This document shows, piece by piece, positions 14,601 through 29,600 of a stretch of 64,000 nt of DNA. Location: positions 62,001-126,000 of the forward strand of contig CAADRB010000097.1 of assembly GCA_900708905.1 (NCBI GenBank), given 5' to 3'. Position numbers and translations under genes: made by a program. Source of the DNA: Hymenolepis diminuta (lineage: Eukaryota; Platyhelminthes; Cestoda; Cyclophyllidea; Hymenolepididae). Position 1 is the stretch's first letter, and the number at the start of each line of letters is the position of its first letter. The notes under the pieces were generated by a model, which was not told the origin of the DNA, made no database searches, and saw nothing but the letters and a program-made list of their open reading frames with translations.

Positions 14601-17600
14601 TAAAAAACTTTGCAGAGGGAAAAATCTGTTGTTTGTTATTTTTATCCAAATATATTCATTCACCTTTAAGCCACGAGATCCTACCCTCAGGTTCACCATC
14701 AATCGCCTCGCATTTCAATTTCAAAATATCTCCTTCTTCCAGACTTTCTCGCTTAGGTTCTACGCGAATTTTCGGGCGTTGTGGAGCTTCTACAATGACA
14801 AAGAAATGATTAATCAGCGACATTCAGTGCTCTGTTAGATTTTTAATCATAATCGGAGTGAAAAGCCTATAAGTTTTCCAGCATTTTCATTGTTATAAAT
14901 ACATCAAACTTGAAGATTTACCTCGTAGTGGAAGGTTTTGGAGGGCTTGTTAAAGAAGCGAGCTTGTTTAAATTAACTGACATCTGTTTTCATTTCCATA
15001 ATCAGCTTGGCACGTTCACTGACCGCATTCTATTTTGTCACGTCCTGGTTGGATGCCCCTCCCCTTCAATTTCATTCTCCAATTGTGGGAAAACGCACAG
15101 CTAATTATGAATTGATGATGTTGGTGAGTCCTCGTGCTCTCTCTCGTTTGATGAATACTTGCACGCAAGCTCATTCAAAAATTTCTGTACAGTGCACTTA
15201 TCTAACGTCCTTAGGGTTACGCGAAACAAAAGTTACTAGTAGGAGAAAAGCATATAACAATGAGACAAGTAAACCTCAAACCAACATTTTTTTCAGCCCT
15301 CCCGCTCTCTAGACGGTAGTCGCTTCTTCTGTCCTTTTTTCTGCTCTTTCTTATGACGCTTGATTCTCATTTGTTAATTGGTTTACTTGTTTGTTTGCTC
15401 TTTAGGGTAAAATACCATTTGGCGGTCATTTTATTTTAGTGTGAATATATTTTAGAATGCACTAGGATTAAAAGCAAATTTAAAATAATTTCCAAGTAAA
15501 ATATCGGTAATTTATTTCCATTTTAATGAATTCTGTGTAAATGTAATTGCCAGTCAATTTTTTGTCAAACTTTAGGCGGAAAATGATAACAAATGGCATA
15601 GCAATTGCAAAAAATATTTTTTCTTCATTTTAATCTTTTCATATTTAAATTATTTTCTACTTCTCTAACCGAGAGGATATTTAATATCTAGGAGTTAAAA
15701 AACTTTACTCCCACGCTGTGATCTTAATATGATTATTTGGGTTTTGTAGGGTGAACCATATATAGTTGGTCTATAATTATTTCAAAATTTTTTAATTTTG
15801 ATAGAGTAAACTCTAGTGAGCTCTGCTTTACTAATCTCATCTAAATGTTACTAGCTGTAGGAAGATACTAACGAGTCAAAGTGACACGATTCAACAACCA
15901 TTAAATAAAATTAACTTTTCAGTAAGTCCTGAATATCTCGGACATGAATCCACTCAGAAATCTAGAGATCAAATCACGGCAATTGAGCTTTGGAAAATTT
16001 CGATATTACAACGTAAAATTTATTCAGTATAGAAATTAGATACCTCATAGCTTTTAAAATTAAAATAAAGTACAACCCTTGCTACAGGATGTTTTCATGA
16101 ACTAGTTTTTGATGGATTACTTTGCTATTCTGTGTCTTTATATGCTATCCCATTACCAAGGGTAATGATAGTGACAATAAGGACAGCTCTTAAAATTTTC
16201 CCCTATCATCCTGGTAAAAACTTATATTAAGTAATCAATTTTCGCGAGATGGAGTTATTAGATAAAAATGTGAGTATATTTCTTAAATTTTAAGGTGACA
16301 CTTGGATTCAGTACATCTTCAAGTTAAAAGGTTTACAAAAGCGTCTGAGCTAGTTTCAATAATGTAGGGCTGGTCACTTAAGGAGTATTAGAACGAGAAA
16401 ATCATGCAAATGTTGCCGGAGATATGTAATTATCCACTCATCTTTAATTATTAAAACAAAGATTGAATTTCGTATAAATAAGCTTGCAAAACATTATTAA
16501 AATACCTACTTCAGACCCGTAGGCTGACATGTTATATTAATTTCAACAAATTCCTTTTTGACCAACCTCCAGTGTTACTAAAATTCCGAGCTGCAGGTCG
16601 TGTGCGTTTTCATTTGCAGGATATAAATATATATATGAAACATAATCCGGATGAAGTAGTATTTTAAACTAAAGCTCGAAGTGGATGACTTTCCCTCCTT
16701 TTTCTATCAAACTTTATTTGGGTTGAAAGGGGGTTAAGCGAAGGGTAGAAGTACAGGCAAGTCATTCTTTTTCCCCTGTTAGTCTCTTTTTTCCCTCCAA
16801 CTTGTCAAGGTGCATAGCTTGTGGCTTTCCACAAGAGCCAAAGGCAATGATGTCTCTGTTTATTTGCTTAAATCAAAATAACACTTTCAATCGACAAACA
16901 AAACGTTCGTATTTGCATGTATTTTAGATGTAATTCTGCTACTTTTGGCAACAACGAAAATCATGAGTTTTTATTTTACTAAGTAATCCATTCTTTTCCA
17001 TCTGTCAGAATTAAATCGTAGCATTTCACATTCCTTTCATTATATTATGGGCCTAATTTTATCTGCAAGGAGCTCAAATCCTTTTTTAATGAATTAGAGA
17101 TGTCTTGATGTAAAGCGCCTTTTTAAACGGAGTTACTCAAACAGTTCAAATGACTTAATTTCGACATTTTGTAAACGTTATCTTGTATCGGCTAACCGCC
17201 TTGTAATTAAAAGGCTGGGGTATATAACATTAGCCAATTTCATAAAACTAGAAAATATATTTAGACTTTTTAAAAATTTTAATTGAGTTGACAATGGTTA
17301 GTGTACGTGGATCTTAAAAACCACTTCAAATTACCTCCAAAACTAACTGCTATCAGCCTCAAATCCTGATAACTATGAAAGTCTTGAGAATCATCACTCG
17401 GTCGAAATCCTCAAAATTCACTTTCCTTTCTATCCACCAAAGTTGCATTTGCCTCAGCAACTCGTATAAATTTGTCATTTTCAAAAATCGGGAAGGTTTT
17501 AGCAAATTAGATGTCAGAATCTTTTTCCGCATCACCAAGAATATTTTCCGAAAAATTTTATTTTATGTGTTTGTTTAAATTTAGGGTACATGCGATAGTC

Positions 17601-20600
17601 TCAGTAGTTGCTTTTTTCCAGGTCGGTTATTGTAACAACTTACCGTTTAAATTGAGAATAAAAACAAATGGACGAATGGACAGCAATTTAATGTAAAATT
17701 TTATACTGTTTTATTTAAAATGAACATATTGAAGAATATTAATTCATTTTTAAAACCATTGCCACCTCGGACCAATCGATCAATAGAAAACATTGGTTCC
17801 ATATACCTTCCTTAATGAACATATGTTTCAAAGCATCTATATCTCCTGTCCCACCTTCAGGACATCAGCAGTTGGTGCCATTTAACAACTTCATTCAAGT
17901 TTTCTAGTTCGAAAAATTACCTTTCCCAAATTAGCTAATTAACACCAAAGACATACAACGTACCATATGGTTTGAGAATAACGTGATCCATAATATCTGT
18001 GTGCATAGAGAAATCAGCATTTGTAGATGGGTAGCCTCTACATTGCAATGCTCCAAATCTAGCCATATTTGAAGGTGGAAGTCTTAGAGACACTGTTTTG
18101 ATATAGCTGGCACCATTCGGACCTCCGCGTTTTAATTCTGGAATTGACGTGAAATTGGTTAGATCGTACCATTCGGTACTGCTGATAGAAAGACCTCCAA
18201 ACCACTTGATTGTTGCATGTCCGTAGAAGGGGGTTGTGGAGCAGGAGAATATCTGTTTCTTGTCTGGATGGATATAGAGTGTTCGGGGAAATTGGGAAGT
18301 GGAGGATGAGGAGTCCGAACATTCGACAACGGCTCCTGGACTCCCAGTTCCGGTTGGTAGTCTTGGTCCATTCAATTCGTTTTTGTAGATGCATACTCCA
18401 GAAAATGTATCTGAAAAGTAGGCGTGAATAAACTGACAGCTTTTCTAGGAAATATTTATCATACGTTATTATCCCACTTCTCTTTAATTACTTGTACATT
18501 TTTCCCACCCATCTAACACCTAGCATATCGAGATTTACTCTGTTTCAACTAACCGATTCTCAGTTTAATTGTTACAAAACTAATATCATCATCGTGTTCT
18601 CCCCGATATGTGGTCTCTTTCTTCCTCCTATCTTATATTAATGAAGTGGGTTAGATAATGAAAGAACAGTATCAGTAGCCTTCTCCAGACAAACTTAACC
18701 TCGTTTACCATGCTACAGCACTTCTTCAGATGTTATTAGCAATTGTTATTTGAACATAATAAAATATCTTCTATTAAAGCGGAAGAAATATAGAGAAGTG
18801 ATTATTTTCCCTAGAGTTGAAAAATTAACGTTCAAACATTTACTAATAAGCAGTAATTTAACGAAATATATCTACTTCTGTAGTCAAATGTGTTAAAATT
18901 GATATGCATACGGCTAAAAAATGTCATTATTTCATTTACTTGACATCCTGACGTTAATCTCTACTTCTCTCGGGTCTTCATTCCCGTGTTTGGATACTTT
19001 CCCTTTATTACAATGGTAGATTTTGTTACCTTGCCATTGATAACGAGACTAAATTGCAATTATCTATTAAAATTTAAAGTAAAGTAAAAAAGGTGAAGTA
19101 TGTTATCTTTTAGTAATCTTAACTAATTCAAATGCAGTCTTTTTGCACGTGTTTAACTCATGACAAGTCAAATGATACAGCGCGTACCTCTGTGTGCATC
19201 TACTTCCGCTATCATATTAATCTTTTTGCAGTCATCAAATTTCCTGTTACAGTTAAAAAAGAATACGAGAGAGAGTAGGAGAAGGATTTGACACTTTTTA
19301 TGTGGAAGCAAATTTTGGATAGGTTCAACTCTCGAGATTTTTCAATTACATAATCGCTTTTCACCTACCGTGAGAAAGGGAGTACAGTTTGGGAATGGAT
19401 AAATAAAAGTACGCGGATTTAAAGATCATATCTACGCAATCTGCACAAATCCTACACGGAAATGGGATCAGTGTGATTTCGTATGTAATTTCAAATTTTA
19501 TCTTCTGATCAATTAGAACCTGAGGACAATTATGCTAATTGATCTGGGGACGAGTAGCGTTTTTTATAAGAGAGTCCTTCTGCTTAAATGATTAAACATT
19601 GAGATGATTATCCTTCTGAATCTAATTTTTCAGATGATATTAGTAGGACTTTTTAGATTAATTTATGTTGAGTATGAGAACTTACTGCTTTAGGCATCAG
19701 TTGAAGTTGGCTAATTAGTTATAGAAGGATTTTAAGTCTTTCAAAATAATAAAGAGAGATCACAGTCTTTAGGCAATTTAGAATAGTCGCACAATAATCT
19801 AGAAAGTTGGGACAATATAAATAAGGACTATGAACGCTGGATTCCGTCATCGACTACAACTTAGAATGCAAAAGATGTAGATCGGGGCATGTCGGAGACA
19901 GTTAAATTTAATTAATTAATCTACGTGTGGATCCACGACCTTGAAATGAATGACCGCGTTCAGTGTGTTAAATTCTTTAACTTAGAGACAGTAAATTAGA
20001 GTATTGCTTTATTTGATTACTCCAATAATGTGCGACCAAGCTATATAAAATTGTCTTAGCTAAATTAATTTAGAAATAAACTACCTTCTTTGAAAGATAT
20101 TTCTTATCAAATTGATGCGGAGAAATTCCTACCTGAAGCGTAATTATTCTTACTGAAATCGTTGAAGACTTTGTGCATTCCTCACTTATAGCAGATTTCC
20201 TAATTTCCCTCCACTACATAAAAATGTGTCATAACCAAAATCCATTTTAATGACATTGAACTTATTTGAGTCATCAAGTATTCTACTTCAAAACCCACTA
20301 TCGTACATAAATTGGAATGATCTACTCAATCCCCCATATTTGTTAACATCAGTTTAAATATCCAAATTTGAACAGATACCAATCAGAGTTTTGCGATTCA
20401 TCCTCTTTCCGGAGCAAAATTAGGGAAAAAAAGGTTTTTTCCACTTTGGACAGATTTATTATAATTGCATAGGGCAGTGATAAAAAACTTTTAATCATTG
20501 CAGTTAAAGTGACTTTCCAAGTACAAATATTTAGCCTGGGTAGAGGAGAGGCATGACAGAGCCACTCAGCTAAGAAGATAACATTGTCTTACTCTTCATA

Positions 20601-23600
20601 TTTATTAAAATTTACCAGTGTGCTTAGCCATCCATATCACTTGCACATTGATGAGCATCGGTCTTTAATGTCTAACCTGACAGACATACATACTGACTCA
20701 TTAGCTTATATTACGCCATTGAAACAGGAGATGACTAAGAAATTGCGTCGGTAAACTAAATCTGAAATTTTGTGACCGCATATTTTCCTGCAAAGGGCTT
20801 TTTAATTACCAAAGCCGTGCCTAAGCTTCCATTGAACTTATGGTTACGCATCGTATCTCTCCGATCTCTGATTTCGCCGGGGCAACAGTTGTCATGTTCC
20901 ATAAAACAGCCTATCATCTGCCTGCCAGCCTCTGTCTCCGACACCATATGTAGGGGCGCCATGCGCGACCGATGAGGTCACGGTCTCCTCTCGAGGTCAA
21001 ATGATTTATCTCTCTCATCGAACCAATCAGATGTGATGGAAAATGGAAATGCAATAAAACTTCAACCTCTCCTCCCCCCCTCTATCACATAAAACTTGCA
21101 TTTTTAATTTTAAGAAGTTTTTAACTAGATTTGAGGCCATATGTGCGCACAGATGTTGAAATGTAAAAGTGTGTTCCAAAATTTAATCAACTCAACATGA
21201 CTTAATTAACCTTGTGAACCTACAAATGAACATCATGAATCTGCATGTTCTACACATTAAGCTATTTAAAATCTCTCCTCTTCATGTATCAAGTTGTACA
21301 AATCTGTTTGGTAAACTTGTGAGAATGTTCAAATACAAAATTGAAAGTCTTCAATTCCAAGAACTGTACGGAGGTGCTTTAGATGATCTGGCTATTAAGA
21401 AGTCCCGAACTTTAATAACTGTGATTCTGATGAGAAGGTGCAACCGAACACGTATGCGCATTCCCCACACTTTAACCAAAAATATTAGGCGGCTTCTCAG
21501 TCATCTCCGTACTGTTCTATATATGTGAGTGACTTAATGCATAATTTAATGTTGGTCTGATGATATAATTTTAGAAAATCTCTGAAACCCATAACTCTGG
21601 ACATTCAAATTCAGTCTCGCACAGATACATCTCACTAAAAGTTTAAGAAAGAATTCAGTTTTCAAGTTAATGCAAAACAGATGGACTGGCAGGTCATTAA
21701 AACACTACTTATCTAGACATTAGGGTTTAGGCAGAAATAACACTACGTAGCAGAGACGCTATAAAGTTCCTACCACAAACATTTATTAATGTTGTACTCG
21801 GAAGTCTACAAATATAATGCATAAACTCAATTATTTTTACAAAGTTAATTTTTAATATACTATAGTTGTCCCTCTTTATTGCCCCCTAATATCTAGCATT
21901 CTATCCGACGTGGATGCTAACTTAATTCTCCGTTATTCTAATTGCCAAGTGATGCTTTTTACTTGCATCTGACGGACAAAGAAAACGAACTCAGTCAATT
22001 TACACATTTCTTACTACTATTTATCCTCTATCACAACCCGGGGTTACGTTAATTCTTCTTCTCTTCCCTTCCGAATCCTAGTTCTTCCACCTGCTCCTTT
22101 CTTTTATCCCCTGCCATTTCACCACGTTTATCCAATACATCATGGCCTAACTTCGTGCTCGGTATTCCGATTTTGTGAAAGATTTTTGGAATAGCTTCCA
22201 TGCTCCTCCTCCATTGTCCCTTGATTTCATGCCAAAATTCTTTTACAAAGACAGGTTTATAAATCAAATGTGGCATAAAATGCCAATTGTGGGAGCATAT
22301 AAATTATGTACAATATATTCAATGAATTCTTAACAACGATTAAGTAGATTAATGTTGGGAATATTCTTAAATCAACATTACATGGAAAGAAAAGGGATAC
22401 ACAGATGGTGACATTTGCTTCGCCTCCCGTTCACTCCCTCACTCCTAGTTCCCTTTTATCAACCCCTCCTTCTCTCCCATGTCCCCAGACGTGACATGCG
22501 TCGCACAAAGCAGTTAAAATTCCGTCTGCGGGTGGCATTTCAGTCTAAGGTCAAATACAAATGCCTTCTGGCAACTCCCAACATTTCCCTCTCCCCTTTC
22601 CTCTCTATACTTCACCACCCTTACAGACAACTTGCATATACAATGAGGTCACAGAGGCTTCAAGTTCAGGAACTTTAAATGTAAATTTTTAATTCAGGAT
22701 TGCACTTAATTCTAATATATTACGATACATTGGGAAAAAATAACCTCGTCCGATTAAGTGTTCTAACAGATTATTTAAAGTTAATTTGCTTAGAGCTAAG
22801 CTGTACTGTACAACTATGTCTGTGGATTTAACATTATAATTCACAGTCCTTAAGACTTGTGCAGTTCAAGAATTACGTTTTCAACTGGACTGCAGAATTT
22901 ATTACTTGGAAATTACAAATTAACACAAACTTTCGGACATGAAAACGACATCCGGTGCATTTTCACCTTCCAATGCCTTCAAATGAAGGTTCCAAGGATA
23001 GATCCATTAATCACAACTCGCGTTTTAGAGATATTAGAACTAAAATCCAAAAATTTCGCTCTTATTTCTCTCGATAATATTCTCGAATTTAGATCCAGAT
23101 TGAATCTTGGTGAGAATTGATGCATCAAACTCATGTAATCCATTTATATCTTGCGGTTTTTGACATATGAAGAGAAAAATCTTGCTAACATTTTGGACCA
23201 AACGGTCCTGTAACTTTAATAATAAAAGTGGCACCACCAGCCAGTCACTTAAAATTAATCAAAGCTTCTGCGATAAAACAGGTTTGAACAGAATGAGATT
23301 AAGGGCAAGGAAAAGGAATAAGAATTCCGCTCTCGAAAATCAACGTCTAAAACTATTTTCATCAACTTTCCTTGACCGCTAAGCAGCAACAGAAAAGTCA
23401 CCAAGTCTTAAGGAATCATACAGACTCTAATTACACCTGGAATTAAGTAGAAGTTTCCATTTCAATATCGAAATCTCCCAAACTCTCCTCCTTGAGGTAA
23501 ATATTGTTTCGAAAGTAATATGCCCAATGCCCATATCACATCTATAATCAACCACTGATAAGTAGAATTCAGTAATTCTGAAAACGGACAATTTTTCCTC

Positions 23601-26600
23601 GAACTCTCGATTTCTGTATTTCTATTCTTTTGTGTTCTCACCTGGCACAGAAGTTTTCTCATTGCCATATTGCCAATCAATCCCGAAATCTCAGTTATTT
23701 ATGAACAGGTGTAAAGCAAATGAAGAGAAATCTACAAGTCTTCTTTCTTCTTCCTCCGATTCTGATCTACCATAGCCACACTATGCCTAAATGGAAAAGC
23801 CTAGTATGTGTTTCCTTAGCAACACGTGATTCCCATTAATCTTCTATTCCACAATAGGTTCATTATGGTTTGGATTTCCGGAGAATTTGCTGAGATCAAG
23901 CCGATGGAATTTATAATAGTCCTTTTAAAGTTCATTAACTGAGCCTTGAGAATTTTCGTTTTGAAAATATATTCATCAAATACTTTACCGTCAATATTAG
24001 CTGAAATAAAAAATACGTAACCTAGTTGCTAAAATTAGGAGATAATAATGACACTTGGGTTATTGGCAAAACGGCTGTTATAAACTTTCCCACATTTCAA
24101 AACAGTTCTTTCCGCTTCCTTCCACTAACCAGAATCCAGTTCGAAATCTTAGTTTATATTCACACAAACCCTCCAACAGTTAATTTGGAATTGGAAAAAT
24201 TTCCGCGTGGTATTAAGTCCTGCCAACCAACCAAGTAATAAAACAACAGCTGACTGAGGGGGACAGACAAATTGTAACTCGTAAAATCACATGAACACAC
24301 CTTGACTCAGGCTTATCGATTAGCCTTAACTAAAACATCACCCTTAAAAAAGACGCGGGTTTGAGGCTCATTAAAAGTCTCCCTGTTTTTATCCTTCCGA
24401 TTTTATCACGTTATAAGCGTCACATCTATCTGCTAAAGAAGCTGGCCATTTAGGGTGAGCGGTCACAAACCGCAAATGGAAGCTAACGTGTCGCTTGCAG
24501 GAGTGAACAAATTTTGGGCTCAAAGTACAACCACTTTGCCGCTGTTTTTTACACCGATCTGATGCTAATTAGAAAAAAACAGGGTCGCTGATCGGTCTCC
24601 CAACCCAGCTCACAAGCGCTCTCTCACACTCACAACTATTGATACAAAACTCACATTTCACTTTGAGCAATATTTTAGTCTTCTGCTCCATTCCAAGTTT
24701 GTGTCGCGTGACACACAAGATTGCTAGGCCATTTTGATTTCGTTTAACAGATGGGAGAGATAGATGGCTTTCTAACTGGTGCCGATCCGAAGTGTGACGT
24801 GAGTATTGGTCTAGACTTGGAAGTTTGTTTAAGTCGGTTAAGGACAAGTGGGGGGAGTCTTGCGGTTGATTCCATCTCCAGATCAATTCACCCGGGGGTG
24901 ATCCAGGTGGTTTCGATTGGCAGACAAGGTTCAAGGTGTCACCCTCGTTGGCTATTATTGAGTCGACGATATTCCCTTCTGAGGAGAGAACCACTGGGGC
25001 TCCGGGTGGTGCTAAAACCAGCAAAGGTAGATGACACCAAAGGGTTATGAGTCAGAATATTTACAAAAGAGTTGAATAAATGAATCATATAGGTATCTAA
25101 AGTAGGAAGGACTCTTTCCCGCTAAATTAAAGATCAGCAGTATCCAGACAGTGGTCACAAGCCCTTGTTGGTTATGGCACAACTCTCAGTAGACAGGAGA
25201 AAAGGGCCAAATTTTATTTAAAAATCCAAGGATGTTCATATGAGACCTTGAGCTAAATGATAAATCTAAAGGTTTTTAAATAATTCTAGTTGAAGTAAAC
25301 TAGTACCTGTTGACCGAAAAAAGGTACAAATATGTGGAATAACATGACCAAACTCTAAATGTAATTAACTGTTCAATAAGTTCCGAACATCACGATGATG
25401 AAATCAAGCAAATAGTGGTCAAATATTGAAATTAGGACATAACTCCATACTTATTATGGAAGTAAACAGAGATGAATTACGAAATGGAATAAAGTTAGAC
25501 TTTAATTTCTACTTCTGTTAGCTCCCCACTCTTTCCCTCAGGACCATTTTATAGTTTACATGTTGAAATGCTTTTGCCTTGAGGGAGAGTAACAAAATTA
25601 AAAGACAGCTTTCATATGGTAGATCTTTTGTGACAAATGACATCTTACTGAATTCCCGCGTAAGGGACTAAACACTTCTCTGAGGGTAAAATCGTCAAAG
25701 ATTCCACTGCAGGGAAATCAGTCTCTTCAGTAAAGATTGTAGACAGCCTGATGAATCTGGAGTTAAGATATGGTAGGAAAATTAAATTTTATAGCTTTCC
25801 TTTCCCCAATTCCTTCACTCTCTATTTAAACTATTTAGCTGTCCTTCTCGATACCAAAAGCGTACAATTATGTGCTTTGCCATTGGTTATAATAATGTTT
25901 ACCACTTGTGACTTCTCTGTAGTTTTGGGTGAACCGGTTATTACTTAATAAGAAGCGTAAACGGAAATTTGTCATTTGAACTCATTTTTCCCCCGAAATT
26001 CGTGAAATTTCATGGTGGAATTCAGATGTGTATTGTAAACCGGATTAAACCAGGTAACCTAACCGTCACAGTTATAGTTAAAATTAAAATGCAAGCGCAT
26101 TGATATGTCATCATCAATAGAACTCTTTAATAGGTATCAATAAATCTCAATTCCGTACATAATTTGAGTTCAGGAAAATAGACAACCCCTTAAATATAGT
26201 TATTTCTGTACCCACAGTTTTTTAATTTGTATCAGGGTATCTAAAAGCAAAAAAATGAATAGCCATAAGTTTTTTGCGACGGAAAATTTACGTAAAGCTT
26301 AAAGTCTTTCTAGTTTTGCAGTCTTGAATCATAGACGAGAGCTCATTTATTTTGAAATCTAGTTCAGGTTATAGATTTCAAAAGGCGAAAGAATATTTTA
26401 ATGTCAGAGAATGTCGAATACAATTGCAGACTAGTCAGAAATAGTCCCCTATTTGCCCTTAATTACCAAAAATCTTGAGAAGTATTAAGAAAATACTTAC
26501 CTATGTAAGTTTCAAATTTAGGGGAGGAAATAAATAACTCCCAAGCCCATTTAGGAAAGCGTTTTCAACAACAATTTTGGGTAGGGGAGTAATTTTATAG

Positions 26601-29600
26601 AGCCTCTAGTAAGAACCTGGATTTCTGTCATCTCCTCATTAACCCAGCTTAACCAGCATGGCTGGCCATTCCGCTCACAAAGTGTGAATCAGTGGACATC
26701 GGACCCGTGACATCACAAAGGAGCACGTTAATTGCTGCGTATTTAATCAATTCGATTTGTAATAGCGTTCTCTGTGTAAGCTGTCAAAACGTTAACCTTA
26801 ACCCGTCTCATTGATACGAAATTTTTTAATGTGAAGGAATTTCCTTTTTCAGAGTACGTTTGAAAGCGGTAAGCTTTATTTCAGTTTTATCTTTACGGCC
26901 GGTAACGTTGAAATATGTCTGGTTTAATTTTTTAGCTATAAGACTGACTAGACCTGCCAAGAGCATTTCTTCCCTTGGGTTAGCAAGTTTACTTGTTATC
27001 TAGCTAAAGAGATTCCGAAATGAAGTGCTATATTCCTTATTCAAGGTGCATTGATAAAAATTCGGTTCGCTGTCTACAAATCATGTTCTTCATGCTATTT
27101 ACTGTCTAGTTTAAGTGATACATTTAAATTTGCAATATTCTGCACAAACTAGGATTATCAGACAAAACAAATTATTATCAATTTCCCTGTCTCTCTCACA
27201 TGGTCTAGTTCAGATAAGATCGTTCCTCCATCTCTGTCTCTTTGGATAAATAAAAGATCCACTAAAAGAGACTTGACATTCAAGTCCAAAGTCTCAGGTA
27301 GAGAAGGTTTATTGCAGCATAATGCTGACGAAATTTTACAGCTGCTTCTTATTTAATATTTAATTCATGAATCAAAACAACGAGGAAAAAAAGACGCAAC
27401 TCGCTATTTTAACCAAGAGGGATGCAATCGGAACTGACCTTTTTTACTACTGAAACAATATTATTTTGAAAATTTAAAAACGTGTCAGCTCTTGGGTTAC
27501 AATAATATACCAAAAATAATTTAATCATGAATATAGTTGGTTTTAATTTGACTAATTCTTGTGAGATATGCGAAAAAATTTTCATTGTGTGTGGGAAAAA
27601 ACAGGGTTGTTTGCTAAAAGCGTTAAACAACGGTCTATTTAAAGAAATTTTAAAGAATTCTTTTACAAACTAAAAACAGATGTCCCCACCAGAAGAAGAA
27701 AAAACATAAGTCCTCTTTGTTATAGCTAAAACTTATCACAGTTCAACTCGAACTGTGTACAGCATAGCTTAATTCATAATAGTCCATATAAACAATTTGA
27801 GGCATAAGCGTTATTTTCAATAATATTGGGAATAAAACATAAGGTAAAATGATAGTTTTATCAAGAAAAGATATATAATAATCATTCATAATTATATTTT
27901 CTCCTTGACACCTCACCATTTTAGGCCGCACCTTGCCTGTAGAACCACTTCGGGTTCACTTGGAGACCTTTTTCTGTTTCTGTATTCATTCCTGGCAATT
28001 TTTTCTTTTTTCAAGGACATACTTGAATAATTGGTGCAGCATTGATCTGCTCATTTTTTCCATTAGTATCTCCATTTGAGATTTTTCATCAAGTCAGAAG
28101 TTCAGCTTTCTAATCATGGCTCACTCATTTTTTTCATAGGAGCTGCCCTTTGCCTTTCTATTGGTTCAGGGCGTTTGCTCCAGATGTCTGAAATAAAACA
28201 CTACATTTGTCTTCGGTTTCGAATAAGATCTCCATTACCTATCTTCTTGACGGCCTTCAACTTCAGTACTGATTTCGATTCAATGACTACCACAGGATGT
28301 AGTTCAGCTTACTGCTTCTTTATTATCCCTCTTTCTGCCCGTTTTTTTAACACGTTTGTAAGGATTCTTCTGCAGATTTTCGTTCCGCTTCATATCCCTC
28401 TACGAGCTGGCCATTGGTTCTGTCACCTGACTGATCATTGGTTCAACTTTCTGGGTGATGTTCTTCTTTCTAAAATCTGGTTTAGTTCGACACATGGTTT
28501 TCAAATGTCCTCGTTTGCCACGCAAGTTGCGAAAATGGGATTTCCATGGTTAAAGTGCAAGTCATTACGAAGTCAGCAATTATTTAGAGTTTTGTGGAGA
28601 GTAGAAACATTCCGGAACGTAGTTTCACTTATACTTTGATTAACATAATTGTGCTAATTAAAATTTTATTGATTCATTTCATTGTTACACCTGGTATTAA
28701 CAATGTACTCTAACGTAACCTTATGACTTGATTAGAGCATTATGTGGATTTAACAACAAGCATCAGTTTGACAAAATTCTGGAAGACCATTCAAAAAGGT
28801 AGGTATTTGAAATGATCCTTCAAAATGGTCAAAAATTACAAAATTCAGAAAAAATATTGATGCGACTAGCATATTTCATTTAGCTTTCATTGTGATTTTT
28901 GGTGAAGGGAAGACATTTATGGCACTTTCATATTTCAGAAGACTTTCACCAAATAATTCAGAGGTAATCAAGATGGTTTCGTCAAAACTAAGATTCAAAA
29001 TAGCCCTGGGATGAATCAAACCTTTGAGCTTTTCATTTTCATCCGTTCGTAATCTCTAACAACAGCTCAGCTTTTTCATCATCTGGGATATCAGCGAGAT
29101 CGTTTCAGAAAATATCTTCAGGCTTTTCAAACCAGTTACCAAAAACTTGAACTGCTTCTGGGTCATAGAGAAATTAATTTGTTGAATTAAAGAATATGAA
29201 GTTCGGTTTGAGTAGGGAAATATCCAGTGTTTCAGTTTTTACGTCTATTCACTTAGAAAACTGTTCTTATAGCATCATTATGTTTTCGCGTTGTTTCTTC
29301 GGCAATAATTTCCTGTTGTTTCTTCGGAAAAAGTTCGTTCTTCTTCAATATAAATTCAAATTTGTCAATATTCAACGAAATTTTATGAAAATTTAAATTT
29401 GGAGTTCATTTTAACCTTTTGTCGTTTGCCAGAAAGGAGGAAAACACAAGTTCTCGTTGTTATGCCGAAAACTTCTAAGAGTTCAACTCAAACTATGTGC
29501 AGTATAACGTAACTCATAGCGGTTTATACACAAAATTTAAGGGATAAACGTTATTTTCAATAATAATAGGAAGAAAGCATAAAATAAAATGTTTCCTTTC

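Larger units (their letters stand above)
18411..24654. other. Intron between exons 4 and 5
   Basis: 6.2 kb, AT-rich. Holds SINE-like copy a and two GC-richer islands listed separately. A Lys/Glu-rich 75-codon minus-strand ORF at 22049-22276 is purine-rich and was not accepted. Confidence 0.6.

Noticed and set aside
14629..14838. Plus-strand ORF opposite exon 6
   Set aside because: Shadow of exon 6; the minus strand carries the Ig B/C strands and splice sites.
22049..22276. Lys/Glu-rich 75-codon minus-strand ORF
   Set aside because: It sits in a purine-rich tract that produces such frames by composition; no acceptor, family match or neighbour supports it.
27743..27931. Conserved short protein encoded by both direct repeats
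   Set aside because: The translations share an ending, but mismatches are not concentrated at third codon positions and one copy has an internal stop.
28076..28639. 187-codon plus-strand ORF as a membrane protein gene
   Set aside because: The Phe/Leu/Ser-rich composition is what antisense of a Lys/Glu-rich sequence gives, and the opposite strand looks like the original coding strand, now broken.
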